Shown here piece after piece: positions 36,671 to 45,399 of a stretch of 64,000 nt of DNA. The translations under genes and the position numbers were made by a program. Within the stretch, counting starts at the first letter, position 1. Each line of letters opens with the position of its first letter. Origin of the DNA: Arthrobacter sp. B1I2 (GTDB lineage Bacteria > Actinomycetota > Actinomycetes > Actinomycetales > Micrococcaceae); the NCBI RefSeq assembly GCF_030816485.1, contig NZ_JAUSYC010000001.1, positions 2,294,001 through 2,358,000 on the forward strand, given 5' to 3'. The notes beneath the pieces are model-generated. The model had not been told where the DNA came from. It ran no database searches and saw only the letters and a list, made by a program, of their open reading frames with translations.

Positions 36671-37618
36671 CTAGAACTTGATCTTTACGACACGACTCAG
36701 CCAGAACGACCCAACGGCCAGGAGCACTACTGCTACTCCCAGAAGGACCCAGCCGATTGGGTTGGTGTAAAGAGTTGCGATGTAAGAGCTGTTGACGACC
36801 GACATGTAAAGAAACATGCCGATCGGCAAAGCGACGAGTATGTAAGCGGAAAGCCTTCCTTCAGCGCTGAGGGCCTGGACTTGGCCCTTGATCTGGCTTC
36901 GTTCCCGAATGGTTTCCCCGACCTGGTCAAGTACTTCCGCCAGATCACCTCCAACTTCACGGTGAATCTCTATGGCCTGCCCCACCCATTCAAAGTCCTC
37001 GCTGCGCAGCCGATGTGCTGCGTCAAGCATCGAGTCCCGGAGATCCCGTCCGAGCCTGTTTTCATTAACCAGTCTCGCGAACTCTTCGGAGGTAGGAGCG
37101 TCGGCCTCCTTGGCTACCGCGTCAACAGAACGGAGAAGGCTATGCCCAGCGCGTAGGCCGCCGGAGAGCATCTGAAGGGTGTCGCCCAACTGCGCCTCAA
37201 ACTTGCTGCGGCGTCGGGACGAAAGCACATTCAAGACCAGCATGGCCAGGAATGGTGTGGCGATGACGAGGAGCAGCGCCGGGAGAGCGCCTCCAAGAAT
37301 GAAGCCAACGAAGCCAGCCGTGACAGCGCCGCAGGTGACGAGCAACAGGAAGTCTGCCTGTCGCATCTTCAGGCCCGCTTGCTCCAGAGATGCACGACTG
37401 CCGAACCGCGCGTTCTTGCTGACGTTCTTTTCCACGAAGGAGGTAGCCGAGTCCGTGACTCGGGTAAGCAGCGTCGGGCCATTGACCACTCCCGGCCTCC
37501 TTCGGGTAATGGCAATTTCGCCCCGGGCACTCTTGAACGTAACGAGGAAGAGCACTGCCGCCGCCGACAAACAGAGTGAAACTCCAAGTGCCAGAAAGAT
37601 TGGGTTGGTAATGGTCAC
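36671..37618 (-). CDS. tadB: Tad locus 2: TadB inner-membrane platform protein
   Basis: A 315-residue T2SSF protein. EAQLGDTLQMLSGGLRAGHSLLRSVDAVAKEADAPTSEEFARLV and HREVGGDLAEVLDQVGETIRERSQIKGQVQAL parallel the locus 1 TadB. N-terminal, central and C-terminal hydrophobic segments are conserved. Overlaps the tadA stop by 4 nt (ATGA). Confidence 0.9.
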   Translation of the reverse strand: MTITNPIFLALGVSLCLSAAAVLFLVTFKSARGEIAITRRRPGVVNGPTLLTRVTDSATSFVEKNVSKNARFGSRASLEQAGLKMRQADFLLLVTCGAVTAGFVGFILGGALPALLLVIATPFLAMLVLNVLSSRRRSKFEAQLGDTLQMLSGGLRAGHSLLRSVDAVAKEADAPTSEEFARLVNENRLGRDLRDSMLDAAHRLRSEDFEWVGQAIEIHREVGGDLAEVLDQVGETIRERSQIKGQVQALSAEGRLSAYILVALPIGMFLYMSVVNSSYIATLYTNPIGWVLLGVAVVLLAVGSFWLSRVVKIKF

Positions 37619-39051
37619 CGGAATCCGCCGCCTACGGGGGAAGAACCGAAAATAGCAGGAGACAGTGGAATGCCGAGTTCAGCGAAGTGATCTACGAATC
37701 GGGGACGAACGCCGGTTGGCACCGGCTTCCCAAGGAACTTCCCGTTAGCGTCGACTCCCGCACTGTAATCGAACACGAAGGCGTCTTGAAGAGTAACGAT
37801 ATCGCCTTCCATTCCTTGCACCTCGGTTACATGAGTGATCCGCCGGGAGCCATCGCGAAGCCTGGAAATGTGAACGATCAGATTCACGGCTGAAGCAATT
37901 TGCTCGCGGATCGCACGGAGAGGAAGATCCATGCCCGCCATCAGGACCAGAGTCTCAAGCCTGGAGATCGCATCACGAGGTGAGTTGGCATGGACGGTGG
38001 AAATCGAGCCATCGTGGCCTGTGTTCATGGCTTGTAGCATGTCCAGCGATTCGCCTCCACGAACCTCGCCGATCACAATACGGTCGGGGCGCATACGCAG
38101 GGAGTTGCGGACGAGGTCTCTGATCGTTATCTCGCCCTTGCCTTCGATATTCTGCGGACGGCTTTCGAGGCGGACCACGTGTTCCTGTTGCAGTTGCAGT
38201 TCAACTGCGTCCTCGATGGTCACGATCCGTTCGTCCGGCGGAATGAACGAGGACAGCACATTTAGCATTGTTGTTTTGCCTGTTCCTGTGCCGCCGGCAA
38301 CGATGATGTTGAGACGAGCTCGGACACACGCCTGAAGGAGTTCGGCGATTTCGGGAGACATGGAACCCAAAGAGATGAGGTTGTTTACGGTCAGTGGAAC
38401 CTGGCCGAATTTGCGGATCGTTAAGGAAGAACCACTGACAGCCAATGGTGGGATGATGGCGTTGACGCGGGATCCGTCGCTCAGTCGGGCATCCACCAGA
38501 GGCGAGGACTCGTCGATTCGACGGCCAACCTTCGTAACAATCCGTTCAATGACTCTGCGAAGGTGGTCCTCGTCATTGAATCGGGATCCGGTGATCCCCA
38601 ACTTTCCCTGGCGTTCGACATATATCTTGTCTGGGCCGTTGACCATGATCTCGGTAATGTCCCCGTCCTTGAGAAACTTCTCAAGCGGGCCAAGGCCAAG
38701 GACATCGTCGATGATTTCCTGGACCAGCCGGTTCCGCTCGCTGAGGGTCAGCGGGATGTCCTCCTCTTCGATGATCTTCTTCAGCTCATCCTTGACGTAT
38801 TGCTGGAGATCGGCTTCGTCGATAGAAGAGTCTGTGATGCGGCTGCCCATTCGCTCATAGAGAGCAACGCCGGCACGGTCCTTCACAGCGCTGAGTGCCT
38901 CATTGGGCTCGCTGGCATAGCCCGCGGAGACAGTCGAATCGCCGGCCGGCGCCGCGTTGGGGTGCCATGGGGCTGCTGGAGTCGTTGTGAGGCCGCCGTT
39001 CGTGGCCTCATCGTTTCCCCGCGCTGCTTCCAACCTACGTGTCAGGCTCAT
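37615..39051 (-). CDS. tadA: Tad locus 2: TadA/CpaF pilus assembly ATPase
   Basis: A 478-residue CpaF-type ATPase. Walker A GGTGTGKTTMLNVL, Asp box IVTIEDAVELQ, Walker B RIVIGEVRGGE and TGHDGSISTVHANSP are intact. The catalytic half is nearly the same as the locus 1 enzyme at protein level, while the N-terminal 60 residues differ. Start ATG at 39051 overlaps the tadZ stop (ATGA). Confidence 0.95.
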   Translation of the reverse strand: MSLTRRLEAARGNDEATNGGLTTTPAAPWHPNAAPAGDSTVSAGYASEPNEALSAVKDRAGVALYERMGSRITDSSIDEADLQQYVKDELKKIIEEEDIPLTLSERNRLVQEIIDDVLGLGPLEKFLKDGDITEIMVNGPDKIYVERQGKLGITGSRFNDEDHLRRVIERIVTKVGRRIDESSPLVDARLSDGSRVNAIIPPLAVSGSSLTIRKFGQVPLTVNNLISLGSMSPEIAELLQACVRARLNIIVAGGTGTGKTTMLNVLSSFIPPDERIVTIEDAVELQLQQEHVVRLESRPQNIEGKGEITIRDLVRNSLRMRPDRIVIGEVRGGESLDMLQAMNTGHDGSISTVHANSPRDAISRLETLVLMAGMDLPLRAIREQIASAVNLIVHISRLRDGSRRITHVTEVQGMEGDIVTLQDAFVFDYSAGVDANGKFLGKPVPTGVRPRFVDHFAELGIPLSPAIFGSSPVGGGFR

Positions 39052-40244
39052 TGCACTACCGCCCTTCTGTGCAGCTTCTTGTGCTGTTTTTCTTTCCAAT
39101 CAGGTTTGAGCCGCTCCACTAGCTGGCTCAAACCACGGGCTGCGCCATCACGGCTACCATCTTGCAGGAGTGGCACGCCCTTATTCGTTGAGAATGGAAC
39201 GGCCCGGGAGCGGGGGAGGACTACATCGACCGGGCACCCGATGGTGGCTTCAACGTCCTGGACGGTCAGACCGCTCCTACGGTCTGCGAAATTGAGCACA
39301 ACATGGCGATTTTCCGGTACAAGGCTGAGTTCATCCAGGATCCGAAAACCCGTCCGCAAACCCCTGATGCTGGGGATATCCATTCCACACACCCAGACCG
39401 CGTCAGTGGCCCGATCCAAGGTCGCCAGCACATGTTCACCCAGCCCGGGTGCGGTGTCGACCACGACGTACTGGAATTCGCTGGCGAGTTGCGAGATGAG
39501 GTGTCCTACCTGCTCCCCGCTGATCTGGTCCGCCTGGGCCGGGTTTAGCGGTGCGCAGAGGGCGTATACGCCGGAGGGGTGCAGCGTCAGGTAGGACTTT
39601 AAGACCATGCTGTCCTGGACTGCGGCTCCTGTGACTGCGTCAGCCAGGGTGCGTTCCGGTTCCAGCATGAGGCCGGATGCGACGTCACCGAATTGCAGGT
39701 CGAGGTCAACGACCACGACGCCGCTCGGTGCTATTTTGCCGAGGCCGACAGCCAGATTGGTAGTGACCGTAGTCTTGCCGACTCCGCCTTTGGGGGACAT
39801 CACTGCGATGATGCGTGAGCCTTTAGGTGCCTCTGCTACTGACGCCCCAAGTCCGCGGCGGCGTCCGGCGGATGCCAGGCTGGCCCGTTCCAGCATTACC
39901 CGAATGTCATCAACTGGGGCCTCTGGACTGAGCAGGTCACGAATTCCGGCGCGCATGGCGGGCAGGGCAACGTCGGGTCCTTCTCTAGCCACCAGGACAA
40001 CGCTGATCTCTGGAAACTGGAGGTCGAACAGACTTGCAAGACGAATAGCATCATCCGTCGGAAGCCCGGGGCCGAGGAGAATCACTTCAGCCGGGTCCCC
40101 GTTGATCGTGCGGAGGATGTCGTCCGGGCTCGGCGGGAGGTAGTCGGCCTGAAGTGTTTGCAAGGCGCCGTGGAGGCCGCTCGTGGCCTGTTTGGTGCGC
40201 TGAGCGAAGTTGTTGTCCGGTGTGATCAACACAAACCTGCTCAT
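39048..40244 (-). CDS. tadZ: Tad locus 2: TadZ/CpaE MinD-like localisation ATPase
   Basis: A 398-residue protein, the same length as the locus 1 copy. Receiver-like N-terminal domain, then MSPKGGVGKTTVTTNLAVGLGKIAPSGVVVVDLDLQFGDVASGL. The deviant Walker A is complete. Overlaps both flanking genes by ATGA. Confidence 0.93.
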   Translation of the reverse strand: MSRFVLITPDNNFAQRTKQATSGLHGALQTLQADYLPPSPDDILRTINGDPAEVILLGPGLPTDDAIRLASLFDLQFPEISVVLVAREGPDVALPAMRAGIRDLLSPEAPVDDIRVMLERASLASAGRRRGLGASVAEAPKGSRIIAVMSPKGGVGKTTVTTNLAVGLGKIAPSGVVVVDLDLQFGDVASGLMLEPERTLADAVTGAAVQDSMVLKSYLTLHPSGVYALCAPLNPAQADQISGEQVGHLISQLASEFQYVVVDTAPGLGEHVLATLDRATDAVWVCGMDIPSIRGLRTGFRILDELSLVPENRHVVLNFADRRSGLTVQDVEATIGCPVDVVLPRSRAVPFSTNKGVPLLQDGSRDGAARGLSQLVERLKPDWKEKQHKKLHRRAVVQ

Positions 40245-40984
40245 TTGATCAGCTCCACTTTCTTGATAACGGTCGGAGAGCTTTCAGTAGCCGAAGCTGG
40301 TTCCTTCGTGAGCCAGAGCTTTCCAAACTCTGCGGCGAAGGCGATCCTCTGAGCGTCGGTATCGTTTCTTGCGAACGTGACCAGCAGCTGGCCTGTGGGA
40401 AGCTGAGTGTTTGCCTGCTCGGTGGAGGCTCCCTGATTGCCGGCAGAACCTTGGGCAGCGGCGCGCTGGATGCTGGTGACGAGTACTTTGTGGAAGATCT
40501 GCTGCGCAGTTCCGCCATCCGCGTTATCACCGGCGAACAGGGCGACGACGCCGACGGTGTCACCGGCCGCGATTCGTCCACCGACTACCCGCTGTGCGTC
40601 TAGCTGAACTGAGATCTCCTGCATTCCGGCAGGCACGGGGACAGATCCTGGGGCTGCCAGACTTGTTGGGTCAACGAGGCGGACTCCGAGAAGAGGTTCT
40701 CCCGGGACCAGGTCGGCGGATGTTACTTTCCCGTCGAGACCATCGAGGCTCTTCAGGGCGCCGTTGGGCACTGAAGCGGAGGGAAGGGAAGTGAGCTTTA
40801 CTGCAGACTTAATCTGATCCAGGCTCGAGCCTTGCGGAATCTGCTTTTCAACCACCAGAACATCAATAGGTTGCAGGTCTGCTTGGGCCCTGGCTTCAGA
40901 ACCTTGAACGTATGAGACTAAGAGCAATGTGCCAACTACTGCGAGCACAAGCGCTACGATGCCTCCCAGAAGGCGAGTTTTCAC
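40241..40984 (-). CDS. cpaB: Tad locus 2: CpaB/RcpC-like SAF-domain protein
   Basis: A 247-residue protein. One N-terminal transmembrane segment (LGGIVALVLAVVGTLLLVSYVQG), then a SAF domain (VVEKQIPQGSSLDQIKSAVKLTSLP). Paralogue of the locus 1 copy, with a shared VPVPAGMQEISVQLDAQRVVGGRIAAGD-type block. Starts at an ATG behind AGGAGATAA. Confidence 0.88.
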   Translation of the reverse strand: MKTRLLGGIVALVLAVVGTLLLVSYVQGSEARAQADLQPIDVLVVEKQIPQGSSLDQIKSAVKLTSLPSASVPNGALKSLDGLDGKVTSADLVPGEPLLGVRLVDPTSLAAPGSVPVPAGMQEISVQLDAQRVVGGRIAAGDTVGVVALFAGDNADGGTAQQIFHKVLVTSIQRAAAQGSAGNQGASTEQANTQLPTGQLLVTFARNDTDAQRIAFAAEFGKLWLTKEPASATESSPTVIKKVELIK

Positions 40985-41050
40985 TTGTTATCTCCTTTGG
41001 TTATCTATCCGTGAAGCTGGCTAGTCCAGCCTCACCTGCTAAAGATCGCT

Positions 41051-42085
41051 CTAATTAGTGAGCTGGGCGCCGGTTGCGCCATATGTAGTTGGGCCGCCAA
41101 GCTTCATGGCCTCAGCAAGGGAAACCTTTTTGATGAAGCGACCGAAGATGCCGTTGTCACTGTTCTTGAGCTTGAGATCCTTGGACAGTTTCTTGGCTTC
41201 TGCGGTCATGAAGTCTTCGGGGAGAGTACTGCCGCCCGCAAGATTCCACCCGCGGAGAGAAATTTGCGCGAAAGCCTCTATATGGAACTCGGCGTTACTC
41301 CCCGTTCCGCGAGCATCATCGAAAATAGGAACAAGGATTTCCACCGTTTTGGAGGGGTCACTAAGTGTCGCCCCCCACTTGTTCATTGTTGCCGCGCAAT
41401 CAGCGTCGTAGTCAGCGCCGGCGTCGGTGCCAACCCAAGGGTCAGCAATATTTACGTAGACACTGCAAGTCCCGGAGGGGTGGTCAAGCCAGCCAAAGCC
41501 TCCAGGTATCTCGAGCCCAGAGGATGAGGTTGTCTTGCATTCATAGGCGGGATCGGAAGACAACGCGTCCCCGTGGGACGGAAAGAACTGCAGGTCCTTC
41601 GTAAAACCGGGATCAGACTCACATTTCGAAAAGGCCAGCGGTACCACATTGCCGGCGGAGTAGCCGCCATACATTGCTTGGGCAGTGGCTTGGATATCCG
41701 CTGTTTGAATGCCGAGTGCACGCGCGAAGACGAGGGAAAAGTGGTTGTTGCCGGACGTGTCCTGTGCTTGCGTAGTCACGTTGACAAGGCCGGATGAGAC
41801 CGTCGCACTGACGATGTTTGTGTGGGAGTCCAGAGCGTTCACGTTGGCCAGTGCCGATGCTTCCGTGACGGGGGAGGAACATGCTGCACTCGGGGGTGTC
41901 GCAAGGCAGCCTTGGGCAATTGCCAAAGCTGCCGAATCGGCTCCGTTTTGAAGCTGGGCGTGTTCCGAATACATGGTGGCGACGTCAACTGCAAAGGCGC
42001 TTAGTCCCAAGAGCGCCACCATGGACAGGGCCGCGATTGGGGCAATAACTCCGCGTTCGGGATTCTCCGCTTTCAACCGCCGCAT
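41051..42085 (-). CDS. tadG: Tad locus 2: TadG-like pseudopilin/membrane protein
   Basis: A 344-residue protein. N terminus MRRLKAENPERGVIAPIAALSMVALLGLSAFAVDVATMYSEHAQLQNGADSAALAIAQGC, then a Cys-containing extracellular domain related to the locus 1 protein (GGFGWLDHPSGTCSVYV versus GGFGWLVQDAGKCGGTI). The ATG at 42085 lies within tadE with a 13-nt overlap. The frame upstream to 42208 is the tadE region read in another frame. Confidence 0.85.
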   Translation of the reverse strand: MRRLKAENPERGVIAPIAALSMVALLGLSAFAVDVATMYSEHAQLQNGADSAALAIAQGCLATPPSAACSSPVTEASALANVNALDSHTNIVSATVSSGLVNVTTQAQDTSGNNHFSLVFARALGIQTADIQATAQAMYGGYSAGNVVPLAFSKCESDPGFTKDLQFFPSHGDALSSDPAYECKTTSSSGLEIPGGFGWLDHPSGTCSVYVNIADPWVGTDAGADYDADCAATMNKWGATLSDPSKTVEILVPIFDDARGTGSNAEFHIEAFAQISLRGWNLAGGSTLPEDFMTAEAKKLSKDLKLKNSDNGIFGRFIKKVSLAEAMKLGGPTTYGATGAQLTN

Positions 42086-42519
42086 CGCATTACACCCTTG
42101 CCTTGAATTGAGAGGGTGGCAGGCATTCCCGGTATGAGAGCGGGGAAACCTGTCATCCAGGGAGTTGAATAAGTCACGGTCGCCACAACGTTGCCGGTTG
42201 GGGTGCAAGTAGCCCCCGTAGTGAAGGAGATACCGACATTGGAGGCCGAGAGGCCGACCGATGGGGCCGCTGCTACTCCAGCAGCTTGTGCGCTGGAGTT
42301 TGAATAGCTCGACTCCGCATTGTGAATGGCCGCATAACGAGCTGACTCGCGGGCTGCTTCGCTAAGCGAGACTTGAATATTGAATGCACGCCCCATTTCA
42401 GCGATTCCCAGAACCAAAACCAGAAATATGGGGAGGATAAGCGCGAATTCCACAGCGACAGCACCGGTCTCCCGGGTTTTCCGGGAGGGCAGCCTCCGCT
42501 GGCTAAGTTTTTGCTTCAT
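42073..42519 (-). CDS. tadE: Tad locus 2: TadE-like minor pilin
   Basis: A 148-residue pseudopilin. RETGAVAVEFALILPIFLVLVLGIAEMGRAFNIQVSLSEAARESARYAA is the TadE signature. The C-terminal part ends KGVMRCGG, like KGVMLCGG in locus 1. It has a longer basic leader (about 18 residues) before the processing site. Confidence 0.9.
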   Translation of the reverse strand: MKQKLSQRRLPSRKTRETGAVAVEFALILPIFLVLVLGIAEMGRAFNIQVSLSEAARESARYAAIHNAESSYSNSSAQAAGVAAAPSVGLSASNVGISFTTGATCTPTGNVVATVTYSTPWMTGFPALIPGMPATLSIQGKGVMRCGG

Positions 42520-42638
42520 GTTGTGACCCGAGTTCTAGGGAGACCGGCCTACTGGAACTGCCGGCCGAGCTAAGAGTGGTTATGTGCGGCGACTGACGCG
42601 CCTCAAGCTGATTGTGGCGACTCAATGTGGAATGCCCA

Positions 42639-42683
42639 GGGGCGGGACAGGAATTGGCGAGCAACGGCTCAACTTCCCGCCCC
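42639..42683 (-). promoter_or_regulatory. Stem-loop between the pilin genes and tadE, locus 2
   Basis: GGGGCGGGA (42639-42647) pairs with TCCCGCCCC (42675-42683) across a 27-nt loop, in the 191-bp gap between flp and tadE. No T-run follows. It could act as a partial terminator or as a 3' stabiliser of the pilin mRNA. Confidence 0.5.
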
Positions 42684-42710
42684 GCCCCTCGGCTTCCGTT
42701 GGAATCGGAG

Positions 42711-42890
42711 TTACAGCTGGGCGGAAACCGTGTTGAAAGCGGTATTGATCTGCGTGCCCAACGACGCGACCACAACAATGATCACAGCAGCGATAAGAGC
42801 GACGAGAAGCCCGTACTCCACGGCCGTTGCACCTTTTTCCGACTCGATTCGATTCTGTATGCCTGCAATGTAGGCGAGGACTGAAATCAT
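42711..42890 (-). CDS. flp: Tad locus 2: Flp-type pilin, second copy
   Basis: A 59-residue Flp prepilin from the ATG at 42890; an ATG at 42905 would add five residues and sits directly behind GGAAAG. ESEKGATAVEYGLLVALIAAVIIVVVASLGTQINTAF is the full Flp core with Gly-Ala cleavage site. Very close in sequence to the pilin gene just upstream, so a tandem duplication. Confidence 0.92.
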   Translation of the reverse strand: MISVLAYIAGIQNRIESEKGATAVEYGLLVALIAAVIIVVVASLGTQINTAFNTVSAQL

Positions 42891-42927
42891 GACGGGAGCC
42901 ACCATCTTTCCGTTGACGAGCTGCTGG

Positions 42928-43119
42928 CTACAGCTGGGCGGAGATCTTGGTGAACGCGGCGTTGATCTGAGTGCCGAGGGAGGCTACGACCACTACGATG
43001 ACGGCCGCGATCAATGCGACAAGGAGGCCGTATTCGACGGCGGTTGCGCCCTTTTCGGAAGTGAAACGATCCTTGACGCCGGCGACGAAAGCCATCATCG
43101 AGACCATGAGAGAAGTCAT
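42928..43119 (-). CDS. flp: Tad locus 2: Flp-type pilin, first copy
   Basis: A 63-residue Flp prepilin. TSEKGATAVEYGLLVALIAAVIVVVVASLGTQINAAFTKISAQL is almost the same as the second copy. Start ATG at 43119 is behind AAGGAC; the frame is open upstream to 43185 but not conserved. It is promoter-proximal and probably the major pilin of this locus. Confidence 0.92.
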   Translation of the reverse strand: MTSLMVSMMAFVAGVKDRFTSEKGATAVEYGLLVALIAAVIVVVVASLGTQINAAFTKISAQL

Positions 43120-43150
43120 TGTATTGTCCTTAATTCGGTGAAATTGGCTG

Positions 43151-43156
43151 ATTATA
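43151..43156 (-). promoter_or_regulatory. Perfect -10 hexamer upstream of the locus 2 pilins
   Basis: TATAAT on the minus strand in an AT-rich stretch, 32 bp upstream of the flp start. No good -35 lies 16-18 bp before it, so an activator may be required. Candidate activator sites lie at 43255-43343. Confidence 0.55.
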
Positions 43157-43254
43157 TATTCCAACGAATTTCCAGCTGCCCCCATAAATCCTCAGCGGCT
43201 GGACTTCGCTAAGAAGAGATTGTCATTTAGGGGCATGGGCAACAATGCGTAGTG

Positions 43255-43343
43255 GTACTCGACTTTTTCAGGGAATGCCAAAAGTACGTACTCGGACGAG
43301 GGGGCCGGTACTCAGAAAGCCGAGCGGGTACGTGGCTGAGTAC
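43255..43343. promoter_or_regulatory. Cluster of GTACTC motifs upstream of the locus 2 pilins
   Basis: GTACTC occurs at 43255-43260, 43288-43293 and 43308-43313, and its complement GAGTAC at 43338-43343. The last two belong to an inverted repeat, GTACTCAG/CTGAGTAC. Four copies in 90 bp of non-coding DNA upstream of a promoter suggest binding of a regulator. Confidence 0.45.
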
Positions 43344-43397
43344 TTGGAGCGCCTCCGCGGTGGCGCTCTCTGCCGGAAGGACTTACGGCGGCGGTGG

Positions 43398-44075
43398 CTA
43401 GGCGATGAAGAGCACGGCCGCTGCGAGGGCGCCCAGCATCGAGGGACCGTGCGCCACCTCTTTGGCTTTGTTTCGGCCTCTTCTACTAATTACGAGAACC
43501 GTCACCAAGCCATTCAGGATGAACCCGACGAGCCCGCCGTAAAGCAACTGACTCCACCCTAGGTACCCGAGGTAGAGCCCAACGGGAGCAGCGAGCTTCA
43601 CGTCGCCCATGCCGATGCCGCCAGGAGAAATAAGTCCCAAAATTAGGTAGCCAGCAAACAGGATGACGGCTCCGAGTGCTGCGCGGAGTAGGTCATCAGC
43701 CCGCTTATCGAACAGTCCTGGCAGTAAAAGCAGTAAAAGGCCGCCGGCAAGCAGCATTAAGACTAATGGGTTTGGAAGCAGGTGGAGTGCGATGTCGATC
43801 CGCGACAGCTGCATGCCCAATACTGCAAGGAATAGGAAGGCTGGAAGGCTAGAAGTAATTCCAAAATGCAAAGTAAAGGCAAGGCACGCGAGGCCGGTGA
43901 GCGCCGCCGTCGTGATCCGTACAGAGAGGGTGGGCAGGCCGCCGAGCCTCGGAATCAATCGTGCTATCAGGATCTCGGTCATGGGGGAGAGGATGCAGCC
44001 CAGGAGTCCGGCTCCAATGACAACGAGCCATCCGCTTGCACTGTCATTCCCCACTGCTAGCACTTCATCCCCCAT
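43398..44075 (-). CDS. tadV: Tad locus 2: A24-family prepilin peptidase (TadV/CpaA type)
   Basis: A 225-residue polytopic membrane aspartic peptidase. The GxGD motif is GIGMGDVKLAAP near residue 153 and the other catalytic Asp is in SRIDIALHLLPNPLVLML near residue 93. It removes the leader peptide of Flp and TadE. There is only one such gene in the window, so it probably serves both Tad loci. The ATG at 44075 has no clear Shine-Dalgarno; a GTG 12 bp inside it follows GGGGGA. Confidence 0.88.
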   Translation of the reverse strand: MGDEVLAVGNDSASGWLVVIGAGLLGCILSPMTEILIARLIPRLGGLPTLSVRITTAALTGLACLAFTLHFGITSSLPAFLFLAVLGMQLSRIDIALHLLPNPLVLMLLAGGLLLLLLPGLFDKRADDLLRAALGAVILFAGYLILGLISPGGIGMGDVKLAAPVGLYLGYLGWSQLLYGGLVGFILNGLVTVLVISRRGRNKAKEVAHGPSMLGALAAAVLFIA

Positions 44076-44122
44076 GAGTTCGTGAGGCCGGCGATGCCCA
44101 AGCGGCCTCCGGCTACCTCATT

Positions 44123-44152
44123 TTGACCCTGAACCCCCTAACGCGCTAATCT
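44123..44152 (+). promoter_or_regulatory. Predicted rplM-rpsI promoter
   Basis: TTGACC (44123-44128) and TAATCT (44147-44152) with 18-bp spacing form a strong SigA-type promoter. The expected start near 44159 gives a leader of about 200 nt. Confidence 0.7.
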
Positions 44153-44358
44153 TGGTAGTCGTTGTGCGTGTCCTATTCCGATGGTGCGTGCCCGCTTGAG
44201 AATCCGGTTGCAGGATAACTACTCAACGTGCACATTCGGAACTTCAGGATGACTGGTTACATGGAGCCCTCACCTCTGTTCCGGTAGCGCGCAGACAGTA
44301 GGTGCACGAGCTAGTGACACCTAAACAAGAACGCCAGAACAAGAACGAGGCAAACACC
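44153..44358 (+). other. Long rplM 5' untranslated region
   Basis: About 200 nt between the predicted promoter and rplM. No intrinsic terminator and no gene are seen. rplM leaders that bind L13 are known in other bacteria, so a regulatory leader is possible, but I could not define a convincing fold. Confidence 0.35.
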
Positions 44359-44802
44359 GTGCGTACGTACACCCCGAAGCCCGGCGATATCAACCGCCAG
44401 TGGCACGTCATTGACGCCACCGACGTTGTCCTTGGTCGTCTTGCAAGCCAGACCGCAATCCTGCTGCGCGGCAAGCACAAGGCCACTTTCGCGTCCCACA
44501 TGGACATGGGCGACTTCGTCATCATCATCAACGCTGAGAAGGTAGCCCTGACCGGCGCCAAGCTGGAGCAGAAGCGCGCATACCGCCACTCCGGCTACCC
44601 GGGCGGCCTGACCTCCGTCAACTACGCGGAACTGCTGGAATCCAACCCGGTCCGCGCCGTTGAGAAGGCCATCAAGGGCATGCTCCCCAAGAACTCCTTG
44701 GCTGCCCAGCAGCTCGGCAAGCTGAAGGTGTACCGCGGTGCTGAGCACCCGCACGCCGCCCAGCAGCCCAAGACTTTCGAAATCACCCAGGTCGCCCAGT
44801 AG
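44359..44802 (+). CDS. rplM: 50S ribosomal protein L13 (uL13)
   Basis: A 147-residue uL13, an early 50S assembly protein. [31 protein letters not shown] and the C-terminal [29 protein letters not shown] are diagnostic (actual LPKNSL motif near residue 113). The GTG at 44359 follows GAGG at 9 nt. The frame is open upstream to 44302 without conservation. Paired with rpsI as usual. Confidence 0.97.
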   Translation: MRTYTPKPGDINRQWHVIDATDVVLGRLASQTAILLRGKHKATFASHMDMGDFVIIINAEKVALTGAKLEQKRAYRHSGYPGGLTSVNYAELLESNPVRAVEKAIKGMLPKNSLAAQQLGKLKVYRGAEHPHAAQQPKTFEITQVAQ

Positions 44803-44840
44803 TCCTGGCCACCAAACAACTTATCTATACAAGGAGAATC

Positions 44841-45347
44841 GTGGCTCAGAACGAAGAGACCACCGAAGCCGTTGAGGCCGAGGAAACCCTGACCAGCTAC
44901 ACCTCTGAAAGCTCAGCTGCTGACGCCGCTGCGCCGAAGAAGGAGCGCCCGGCCCTGACCGTTGCCGGCGCAGCTGTTGGCCGCCGCAAGGAAGCCGTTG
45001 CACGCGTTCGCGTTGTACCGGGCTCCGGCAAGTGGACCATCAACGGCCGTGCGCTGGACAACTACTTCCCGAACAAGCTGCACCAGCAGGACGTCAACGA
45101 GCCCTTCAAGATCCTTGATCTCGAAGGCGCCTACGACGTCATTGCCCGTATCCACGGCGGTGGCATCTCCGGCCAGGCCGGCGCCCTGCGTCTCGGCATC
45201 GCCCGTTCACTGAACGAGATCGACGTCGAGAACAACCGCGCCACGCTGAAGAAGGCCGGTTACCTGTCCCGCGACGCCCGTGTCATCGAGCGTAAGAAGG
45301 CCGGTCTCAAGAAGGCCCGCAAGGCCCAGCAGTACTCCAAGCGCTAA
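44841..45347 (+). CDS. rpsI: 30S ribosomal protein S9 (uS9)
   Basis: A 168-residue uS9 whose C-terminal [12 protein letters not shown] tail reaches the P-site tRNA anticodon. [33 protein letters not shown] and [19 protein letters not shown] are canonical. About 38 extra N-terminal acidic residues precede the core. GTG start behind AAGGAG. Followed by a terminator. Confidence 0.97.
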   Translation: MAQNEETTEAVEAEETLTSYTSESSAADAAAPKKERPALTVAGAAVGRRKEAVARVRVVPGSGKWTINGRALDNYFPNKLHQQDVNEPFKILDLEGAYDVIARIHGGGISGQAGALRLGIARSLNEIDVENNRATLKKAGYLSRDARVIERKKAGLKKARKAQQYSKR

Positions 45348-45360
45348 ATCCGCTTGTACA

Positions 45361-45393
45361 GAAGCCCGTCCCGCCATTGGCGGGGCGGGCTTC
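45361..45393. terminator. Terminator downstream of rpsI
   Basis: GAAGCCCGTCCCGCC pairs with GCGGGGCGGGCTTC, followed by TTTA. It lies 14 bp past rpsI and 7 bp from the 3' end of the converging glycosyltransferase gene, so it may act in both directions. Confidence 0.85.
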
Positions 45394-45399
45394 TTTATG

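Noticed and set aside
44302..44358. N-terminal extension of L13
   Set aside because: The extra 19 codons are absent from the family, and the GTG at 44359 has a suitable ribosome binding site. The TATA-like promoter is further upstream, so this part is leader.
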